Of a stretch of DNA of 6,709 bases, positions 1 to 5,085 are shown piece by piece. The position numbers and the translations under genes are program-made. Below the pieces are notes generated by a model that was given only the letters and a program-made list of their open reading frames with translations, did no database searches and was not told the origin of the DNA. Positions within the stretch are counted from its first letter, which is position 1. Each line of letters starts with the position of its first letter. Source of the stretch: JBOFCO01 sp051646105 (lineage in GTDB: Bacteria; Pseudomonadota; Alphaproteobacteria; Rhodobacterales; Rhodobacteraceae); the NCBI GenBank assembly GCA_051646105.1, contig JBOFCO010000208.1, positions 1-6,709 of the forward strand. Reading direction: 5' to 3'.

Positions 1-179
1 GTGGTCCGCGCAGTGTTGCCAGCTTTTCGCGCAGCGACCGTGAGGCAACCGATGCCGAAATGGCCCAGCTTGTGACCGATCTGGAAAAACTGCATCTGCT
101 GACCGGGCAGATGGAATCGCTTTCCCCGGAAGTGCACAGGTCGCTGCGGCAGATGTCGATCTACCTGACGCACAGTTAG
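1..179 (+). CDS. 3' end of an unrecognised protein gene (partial, 5' end outside window)
   Basis: One plus-strand frame is open from the left edge (first full codon at position 3) to a TAG at 177-179; the other two plus frames hit stops within the first 80 bases. It gives a 58-residue C-terminal fragment ending IYLTHS. The third codon positions are mostly G or C, as expected of a real gene here. The fragment is polar and mostly helix-forming, with an amphipathic stretch (around AQLVTDLEKLHLLTGQMESL), and has no membrane segment. I do not recognise the family, and too little is present to assign a role. Its stop lies 17 bp from the stop of the convergent Mth938-like gene, so it is probably a separate transcription unit. 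The minus strand is also fairly open here, so the call rests on frame continuity and base usage. Confidence 0.55.
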   Translation, partial: GPRSVASFSRSDREATDAEMAQLVTDLEKLHLLTGQMESLSPEVHRSLRQMSIYLTHS

Positions 180-188
180 ACCGCCTGC

Positions 189-209
189 GCTGATACCTAT
201 GGCATCGGC
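189..209. terminator. Possible weak bidirectional hairpin between convergent genes
   Basis: An imperfect dyad centred on 199 lies across the stop codon of the minus-strand Mth938-like gene. On the minus strand it reads as GAUGCC, loop AUA, GGUAUC, with one G-U pair, and two further pairs beyond a C/A mismatch. No T-run follows on either strand, so it is not a canonical Rho-independent terminator. It may slow polymerase or protect 3' ends of the convergent transcripts, or it may be chance. Confidence 0.22.
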
Positions 210-556
210 AGGGCCGCCAGCGCGACACGACGCCCTTCCGACAGCAAGACGTTATAGCTGCGACATGCGGTCGGGGTTGCCATGATTTCAACCCCGATGC
301 CCGCCGCTTCCAGCGCGCTGCGAAATTGGGAAGGGACCTGGGCGATTTCCGCGCCGGTTCCGGTCAGGACGAAATCGACATGCGCGGCCAATGCAAGCAA
401 CGGCTGCACATCGTCATAGCCCCGCCAGCCCTCGCTGCCGCCGGGCCAAAGCAACAGCCCGCCCCGCCTTATCGCACCGGCAACCCTGAAAAATCCCGGC
501 CCGTAGCCATCGACCGGCACGGCGGCATCGTAGCTGACCGGATCGAGCCGAGGCAT
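197..556 (-). CDS. Mth938-like domain protein (DUF498, NDUFAF3-related)
   Basis: This 119-residue soluble protein matches the Mth938-like/DUF498 family in length and motifs. An early VDGYGPGFFRV stretch (about 15-25) is followed by GGLLLWPGG (32-40), and near the C-terminus comes the family signature TACRSYNVLLSEGRRVA (96-112). No signal peptide or membrane segment is visible, so it should act in the cytoplasm. The human relative NDUFAF3 is a mitochondrial complex I assembly factor; the bacterial function is not firmly established. It is the last gene of the sec cluster. Its ATG lies 6 bp after the secF stop, and a modest AGG ribosome site overlaps that stop, which suggests translational coupling to secF. 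A role in membrane-complex assembly alongside SecDF is inference from this position. Confidence 0.9.
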   Translation of the reverse strand: MPRLDPVSYDAAVPVDGYGPGFFRVAGAIRRGGLLLWPGGSEGWRGYDDVQPLLALAAHVDFVLTGTGAEIAQVPSQFRSALEAAGIGVEIMATPTACRSYNVLLSEGRRVALAALPMP

Positions 557-562
557 TGCCGA

Positions 563-1555
563 CTACCTGCCCGCTGCCATGCTGGCGTGCTGCGTTCCTG
601 TCGGGCCGTCGTCATTCTTGCCCCAGTCGCGCTTCACGCCCAGATAAAGCACGATATTTTTCGCGACATAAAGCGTCGAATAGGTGCCGACCACGACACC
701 GAACAGCATTGCAAAAACGAACCCGCGGATCACGTCACCGCCAAATATGAACAGCACCAGCAACGAAATAAACGTTGTCGTTGCCGTCATGATTGTGCGG
801 CTCAGCGTTTCGTTGGCGGTAAGGTTCATCATCTCGCGCAGCGGCATGACCTTGTATTTCATCAGGTTTTCGCGAAGCCGGTCAAAGATGACGACCGTGT
901 CGTTGACCGAATAGCCAAGAATGGTCAGCAGGGCCGCGACGATGGTCAGGTCGAATTTCAGTTGCAGCACCGAAAACACCCCGACCGTAACCACCACGTC
1001 ATGGATCAGTGCGGCCACTGTGCCCACCGCAAATTGCCATTCGAACCGCAGCCAGACATAGATGCCGATGCCCAGCGCACCGGCCGCTACGGCAAGAAGC
1101 GCTGACCAGATCAATTCGGACGATACTTTCGGGCCGACCGATTCCACCGACGGAAAGGTGATCGAAGGATCGACGGCTTTCAGCGCGGCCTCCACCCGTG
1201 CGATTTCCTCGGGCGTCGCGGCCTCGGCATCCGGGGCATCGGGATTCGCCTCGATACGGATCATCGCCACATGCTGATCGGCACGGAAGGACGGATCGAA
1301 AACCTCGGTAATCGCCACGTCGCCCATCTGCAGGCCCGCCAGCGCTTCACGATAGGCACCGACATCGACGGCTGTGGTGCTTTCAGTACGGATCGTCGTG
1401 CCGCCCCTGAAATCCACACCGAAATTCAGGCCGAAGATCGCGACCGACAGGATCGAAAGCACCACCGCCAGCGCAGACAGGCCGAAGGTGATGGTTTGCA
1501 GACGGAAGAAATCGATGTTGGTCTTTACGGGAACCAGCCGCAGACGCCAGGCCAT
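563..1555 (-). CDS. secF: Protein translocase subunit SecF
   Basis: SecF pairs with SecD in the inner membrane to form the proton-driven SecDF accessory complex, which helps pull exported proteins through SecYEG. At 330 residues it has normal length. Features in order are: membrane segment 1 (about 23-42); the signature FGVDFRGGT (45-53); a periplasmic domain (about 54-147) with GPKVSSEL (141-148); and five more membrane segments (about 149-303). Segment 4 carries GYSVNDTVVIFDRLREN (214-230). D219 there corresponds to the acidic residue implicated in proton transfer in the family, and R253 in LSRT is probably the conserved arginine partner. The C-terminal tail (305-330) is polar and cytoplasmic. 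The start is supported by a strong GAGGAGG ribosome site that overlaps the secD stop. No key residue appears to be missing. Confidence 0.97.
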   Translation of the reverse strand: MAWRLRLVPVKTNIDFFRLQTITFGLSALAVVLSILSVAIFGLNFGVDFRGGTTIRTESTTAVDVGAYREALAGLQMGDVAITEVFDPSFRADQHVAMIRIEANPDAPDAEAATPEEIARVEAALKAVDPSITFPSVESVGPKVSSELIWSALLAVAAGALGIGIYVWLRFEWQFAVGTVAALIHDVVVTVGVFSVLQLKFDLTIVAALLTILGYSVNDTVVIFDRLRENLMKYKVMPLREMMNLTANETLSRTIMTATTTFISLLVLFIFGGDVIRGFVFAMLFGVVVGTYSTLYVAKNIVLYLGVKRDWGKNDDGPTGTQHASMAAGR

Positions 1556-1568
1556 TCGATCCTCCTCA
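1556..1568 (-). promoter_or_regulatory. Strong secF ribosome binding site overlapping the secD stop codon
   Basis: Read on the minus strand, the secD stop TGA runs directly into a near-perfect Shine-Dalgarno: TGAGGAGGATCGA followed by ATG. This fixes the secF start. It also lets ribosomes ending on secD restart on secF, which fits the equal amounts of the two subunits expected in the complex. Confidence 0.85.
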
Positions 1569-3230
1569 GACCACGATCGTTTTAGGACGGCGCCAGGCTA
1601 TCCAGGTTTCTATGATCAGCCGCGTGACATAAACGGCGGTGAACATCGATGTCAGGATGCCGATCATCAGCGTCACGGCAAAGCCGCGCACCGGGCCAGA
1701 GCCAATGTAGAACATGATGATGCCCGTGATGATGGCGGTGATGTTCGAATCCATGATGGCCGAAAAGGCGCGGTCGAACCCCGCCGCAATCGATGCCGCC
1801 GGCCCCTTGCCGTCACGCAACTCCTCGCGGATGCGTTCATAGATCAGAACGTTGGCGTCGACAGCCATGCCGATGGTCAGCACGATGCCCGCAATACCCG
1901 GCAGCGTCAGTGTGGCCCCGATGGCCGACAGCACCGCAACAAGCAGCACCAGGTTGATCGCCAGCGCGACGTTGGCCATCACACCGAACCAGCCATAGGA
2001 TGCGGTCATGTACAACGCCACGGCAATCATGCCGATGATGGCCGCCCGTTTTCCGGCATCGATGGAATCCTGTCCCAGTTCCGGGCCGACCGTACGTTCC
2101 TCAAGAAAGGTCATTTCGGCAGGCAGTGCGCCCGCGCGCAGCAACACGGCCAGATTGGTCGATTCCGCGACATCGAAATTGCCTGTGATCTGGCCCGTGC
2201 CGCCGGGGATTGCTTCCTGAATCTGCGGGGCCGAAATCACCTGATTGTCCAGCACGATGGCGAAAAGCTGGCCGACATTGTTTGCGGTGTAGTCGCCAAA
2301 TGCCCTTGCACCGGTAGGGTTGAAGCGGAACGAAACCGAAGGCCGCCCGTTTCGGTCGAAATCTGGCTTTGCATCCACCAGATCCTCGCCCGACACCACG
2401 GCGGTATCATCAAGGATGTAGAATTGCCCTTCCTCTTCGGCCGAGGGCAAAAGCAACTTTCCCACACCTGCCGCCGCATTGCCGTCGGTGGTGCGCCCGG
2501 TCACCGGATGAAAGGTCAGCCGCGCCGTGGTGCCGATCAGTTCCTTCAACTCGGCCGCCGAACCGATGCCCGGCACCTGGATCAGGATGCGGTCATCACC
2601 CTGCCGCTGGATCGTCGGTTCGCGCGTTCCCACCTCGTCGACACGGCGGCGGACGATTTCCACAGACTGCTGCATGGTGCGGTCATCGGTGGCCTGTATT
2701 TCGGCCTCCGACATGGCCATCACCAGCAGATTGCCCTGCCCCCGAACCTCGAAATCGGAACTGCCGACGCCGGTCAATGACACGACCGGCGCGGTCAGGC
2801 CGCGCGCGACCTCTATCGCGCGGGCCATGCCTGCGGGGTTGGAAATCTCCACCCGCAGTTCCGGCCCTTCGAACGGCTGGCGGCGCACGTTGCCGATCGC
2901 ATTGCGTTCAGCACGCAGTGCATCGCGCAACTCGGGCCACATGCCGTTCATCCGGTCGGCATAGACATCCGCCACTTTCACCTCGGCCAGCAGATGCGCA
3001 CCACCGCGCAAGTCAAGCCCAAGGTTCATCAGTGACGACGGCAGCCAGTCGGGCCAAAGCGCGCGATCAGCAGCCAGTTCGGGCGTCTCCAGCCCGTCCC
3101 GCTCGATCGTGGTGACTGCATCGTTATGGGTTTCGACCCGGCTGTAGAACAGGTTCGGGACCGCGTAGACGATGCCCAACAGAACGACCAGCCAGATCGT
3201 AAGCTTTTTCCACAAGGGTGTATGCAGCAT
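1566..3230 (-). CDS. secD: Protein translocase subunit SecD
   Basis: SecD is the larger subunit of the SecDF motor. It binds emerging preproteins on the periplasmic side and couples proton flow to their release. The protein is 554 residues, typical of stand-alone alphaproteobacterial SecD. Membrane segment 1 is at about 10-27, and LGLDLRGGAHLLAEV (70-84) opens the large periplasmic P1 region. The conserved VRRRVDEVGTREPTIQRQG (193-211) follows, then the head and base subdomains up to about 390. Five further membrane segments lie between about 394 and 540. Segment 4 carries IGMAVDANVLIYERIREE (453-470), in which D458 is the expected proton-pathway aspartate. GFDRAFSAIMDSNITA (484-499) and GPVRGFAVTL (512-521) are also family-typical. 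It starts 6 bp after the yajC stop behind only a weak ribosome site (TGAGCG, overlapping that stop), so translation probably depends on coupling to yajC. Confidence 0.97.
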   Translation of the reverse strand: MLHTPLWKKLTIWLVVLLGIVYAVPNLFYSRVETHNDAVTTIERDGLETPELAADRALWPDWLPSSLMNLGLDLRGGAHLLAEVKVADVYADRMNGMWPELRDALRAERNAIGNVRRQPFEGPELRVEISNPAGMARAIEVARGLTAPVVSLTGVGSSDFEVRGQGNLLVMAMSEAEIQATDDRTMQQSVEIVRRRVDEVGTREPTIQRQGDDRILIQVPGIGSAAELKELIGTTARLTFHPVTGRTTDGNAAAGVGKLLLPSAEEEGQFYILDDTAVVSGEDLVDAKPDFDRNGRPSVSFRFNPTGARAFGDYTANNVGQLFAIVLDNQVISAPQIQEAIPGGTGQITGNFDVAESTNLAVLLRAGALPAEMTFLEERTVGPELGQDSIDAGKRAAIIGMIAVALYMTASYGWFGVMANVALAINLVLLVAVLSAIGATLTLPGIAGIVLTIGMAVDANVLIYERIREELRDGKGPAASIAAGFDRAFSAIMDSNITAIITGIIMFYIGSGPVRGFAVTLMIGILTSMFTAVYVTRLIIETWIAWRRPKTIVV

Positions 3231-3236
3231 CTACGC

Positions 3237-3566
3237 TCAGCCGGCAGCAGGTTCTGACTTGGTGCGAACCGTGGCGATGGTCGAGCGAACGACGCGCACC
3301 GTTACGCCCGATGCGATTTCAACGTCTATCTCGCCATTCTCGTGAACTTTGGAAACCTTGCCGATGATTCCGCCAGAGGTGACGACCTGATCGCCCCGAC
3401 GCAGCGCCTCGACCATCTTTTGATGTTCCTTGTATTTCCGCTGTTGCGGGCGGATCAGCAGAAAATACATGATCGCAAAAATCAGGATCAGCGGCACGAG
3501 TTGCAGGAAAGCGCTCCCGGCGGGGGCCTGACCGGCAGCCTGGGCATAGGCGGGTGTGATGAACAT
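3237..3566 (-). CDS. yajC: Preprotein translocase subunit YajC
   Basis: YajC is a small single-span inner-membrane protein that co-purifies with SecDF and the Sec translocon. Here it has 109 residues. A short N-terminal periplasmic segment (1-18, Ala/Gln rich) precedes one membrane helix (about 19-38). The family signature FLLIRPQQRKYKEH (35-48) sits at the cytoplasmic boundary, followed by the small cytoplasmic domain with GDQVVTSGGIIGKV (58-71). A good ribosome site, TGAGGA (3577-3572), stands 5 bp before the ATG. It is the first gene of the yajC-secD-secF-Mth938-like operon and faces serS across a 220-bp divergent spacer, so the operon promoter should lie in that spacer. Confidence 0.96.
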   Translation of the reverse strand: MFITPAYAQAAGQAPAGSAFLQLVPLILIFAIMYFLLIRPQQRKYKEHQKMVEALRRGDQVVTSGGIIGKVSKVHENGEIDVEIASGVTVRVVRSTIATVRTKSEPAAG

Positions 3567-3586
3567 GAACGTCCTCAGTGCTCTGG

Positions 3587-3601
3587 GCCGGATCGCCCGG
3601 C
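3587..3601 (-). other. Short GC-rich hairpin in the yajC leader
   Basis: The minus strand reads GCCGG, loop GCGAT, CCGGC: a perfect 5-bp stem with a 5-base loop, ending about 10 bases before the yajC ribosome site. If the proposed promoter is right, it lies in the 5' leader of the sec operon mRNA. It is short enough to be chance in DNA this GC-rich. Confidence 0.2.
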
Positions 3602-3626
3602 TGTATTGGCGTCAGAATTGGCGGGC

Positions 3627-3655
3627 ACCCTATCCGCCGGGGTAGGCGAAGGCAA
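3627..3655 (-). promoter_or_regulatory. Candidate promoter for the yajC-secDF operon
   Basis: On the minus strand a TTGCCT box (3655-3650; 4 of 6 matches to the sigma-70 -35 consensus) is followed after exactly 17 bp by TAGGGT (3632-3627; 3 of 6 matches to -10). Transcription would start near 3620 and leave a leader of about 53 bases. Alphaproteobacterial promoters often match the consensus poorly, so this is a plausible but weak prediction. Confidence 0.3.
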
Positions 3656-3665
3656 GGCGCGGGCG

Positions 3666-3716
3666 GTGACGGTCATATGGGTGTTAACCCGGAGGGCGAC
3701 ACCCCCTGATCGTCAC
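3666..3716. repeat. Nested imperfect palindrome in the yajC/serS divergent spacer
   Basis: The outer arms GTGACGGTCA (3666-3675) and TGATCGTCAC (3707-3716) pair over 10 positions, nine Watson-Crick and one G-T. After a 3/2-base internal gap, GGGTGT (3679-3684) pairs perfectly with ACACCC (3699-3704). Inside that, CCC (3688-3690) faces GGG (3694-3696). It lies upstream of both candidate promoters, so it could be a binding site for a regulator serving both directions, or a structured RNA if transcription starts further out. No T-run follows on either strand, so it is not a standard terminator. The function is unknown. Confidence 0.6.
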
Positions 3717-3730
3717 ATTCGCATCGGGCC

Positions 3731-3759
3731 TTCACCATCGCGTCGGGTTGAGGCATACC
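3731..3759 (+). promoter_or_regulatory. Candidate serS promoter
   Basis: TTCACC (3731-3736; 4 of 6 matches to -35) and CATACC (3754-3759; 3 of 6 matches to -10) are separated by 17 bp. A start near 3766 would give a leader of about 20 bases that still includes the serS ribosome site. The match is weak. The main support is spacing and position, just upstream of the gene. Confidence 0.25.
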
Positions 3760-3774
3760 CTTGCCAGCCGATCA

Positions 3775-3782
3775 AGAGGTGA
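3775..3782 (+). promoter_or_regulatory. serS ribosome binding site that decides the start
   Basis: AGAGGTGA contains a 7-base perfect match to the Shine-Dalgarno (GAGGTGA). Its GAGG core lies 7 bases before the ATG at 3787. It supports that ATG over an in-frame TTG at 3748, which would add 13 residues and place the ribosome site inside the coding region. Confidence 0.8.
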
Positions 3783-3786
3783 GACC

Positions 3787-5076
3787 ATGCACGACATCCG
3801 CGCCATCCGCGAAAATCCCGCAGCCTTCGACGCCGCGTTGGCGCGGCGAGGGCTTGCGGGCCTGTCGTCGCAGATTCTCGCGCTGGATGAGGCGCGGCGT
3901 GGCTTTATCAAGCAGTCCGAAGACGCCCAAGCTGAAATCAATCGGCTATCTAAAGAAGCCGGTGCCGCTAAGGCACGGGGTGTCGAGAGTGATTTTCAGC
4001 GTCTTCGGGCTCTGGTGGCCGAAAGGAAATCGGCTTCAGAAGATCATGCCAAAGACGCCGAACGTTTGGACCAACAACTGCGCGACCTGCTGCTGGAAAT
4101 CCCCAACCTGCCACTGGCAGAGGTGCCCGAGGGGGCGGATGAAACCGGCAATGTCGAAATCCGCCGCTGGGGCGCGCCGCCGGTGTTCGATTTCCAGCCG
4201 AAAGAGCATTATCAGCTTGCCGCCGCCAAGGGCCTCGATTTCGCAACCGCCGCGAAACTGTCAGGCAGCCGCTTCGTGGTGTTGCGCGGCGCGATGGCGC
4301 GCCTGCACCGGGCGCTGGCGCAGTTCATGCTGGACCTGCACACCACCGAACACGGGCTGGAAGAAACCATCACGCCGGTGCTGGTGAAGGAAGACTGCAT
4401 GTTCGGCACCAACCAACTGCCGAAATTCGCCGAAGACAGCTATCAGACAACCAACGGCTGGTGGCTGATCCCCACATCGGAAGTCACCCTGACCAATTCC
4501 GTGCGCGAAGAGGTGATCGACGAATCCGCGCTGCCGATCCGCATGGCGGCCCACACCAATTGCTTCCGGTCCGAAGCAGGCAGCGCGGGCAAGGACACGG
4601 CGGGGATGCTGCGCCAGCACCAGTTCGAGAAGGTGGAAATGGTGTCCATCGTCACGCCCGGACAGGGTATTTCGGAACATGACCGGATGACCCGCTGCGC
4701 CGAAACCGTGCTGGAACGGCTGGGCCTGCCCTATCGCACCGTGGTGCTGTGCACCGGCGACATGGGCTTTGGCGCGCAAAAGACACACGATCTGGAAGTC
4801 TGGCTGCCGGGCCAGAACACTTATCGCGAAATTTCCTCTGTCTCGATGATGGGGGATTTTCAGGCCCGCCGGATGAACGCACGTTTCCGCCCCGCTGGTG
4901 GCGGCAAGCCGGAGTTCGTCTATTCGCTGAACGGGTCGGGTCTTGCGGTGGGCCGCTGCCTGATCGCGGTGCTGGAAAACGGCCAGCAGGCCGACGGGGG
5001 TGTGCAGTTGCCGCAGGCGCTGCATCCCTGGTTGGGTGGCAAGACCCGGATCACACCCGAGGGCGAACTGGTCTGA
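3787..5076 (+). CDS. serS: Seryl-tRNA synthetase (serine--tRNA ligase)
   Basis: This cytoplasmic class II synthetase activates serine with ATP and charges tRNA-Ser (and tRNA-Sec where present). The 429-residue protein has the usual length. The N-terminus MHDIRAIRENPAAFDAAL is typical, and the long helical hairpin that contacts the tRNA variable arm spans about 30-102. The catalytic core follows, with motif 1 around 160-213, TSEV (230-233), motif 2 FRSEAGSAGKD (260-270) with HQFEKVE (278-284), and motif 3 NGSGLAVGRCLIAVLEN (382-398), including the class II arginine R390. The start is set by conservation and a strong ribosome site. EISSVSMMGDFQARR (348-362) has two methionines at 354-355, a position that varies across the family. 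The arm-coding stretch is visibly less GC-rich than the rest. serS is divergent from yajC and probably monocistronic. Confidence 0.98.
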   Translation: MHDIRAIRENPAAFDAALARRGLAGLSSQILALDEARRGFIKQSEDAQAEINRLSKEAGAAKARGVESDFQRLRALVAERKSASEDHAKDAERLDQQLRDLLLEIPNLPLAEVPEGADETGNVEIRRWGAPPVFDFQPKEHYQLAAAKGLDFATAAKLSGSRFVVLRGAMARLHRALAQFMLDLHTTEHGLEETITPVLVKEDCMFGTNQLPKFAEDSYQTTNGWWLIPTSEVTLTNSVREEVIDESALPIRMAAHTNCFRSEAGSAGKDTAGMLRQHQFEKVEMVSIVTPGQGISEHDRMTRCAETVLERLGLPYRTVVLCTGDMGFGAQKTHDLEVWLPGQNTYREISSVSMMGDFQARRMNARFRPAGGGKPEFVYSLNGSGLAVGRCLIAVLENGQQADGGVQLPQALHPWLGGKTRITPEGELV

Positions 5077-5085
5077 ATACGGGGA

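Noticed and set aside
1374..2780. A long plus-strand open frame (468 codons) opposite secF and secD
   Set aside because: Its product is Arg/His/Gln rich with no family features, and it lies antisense to two clearly conserved genes. Such shadow frames are common in GC-rich DNA.
3677..3709. A 10-codon ORF (MGVNPEGDTP) inside the palindrome, preceded by GGTGA, as a possible serS leader peptide
   Set aside because: It has no serine codons, so it does not fit a serine attenuator. The likely serS start site is downstream, and no terminator hairpin with a T-run follows.
3748..3786. Upstream TTG start for serS, adding 13 residues
   Set aside because: The ATG at 3787 has a strong ribosome site and gives the conserved SerS N-terminus. 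The extension would cover that ribosome site.
4846..4851. Met-Met at SerS 354-355 as a possible active-site defect
   Set aside because: This position varies among bacterial SerS proteins, and all the catalytic motif residues around it are intact.
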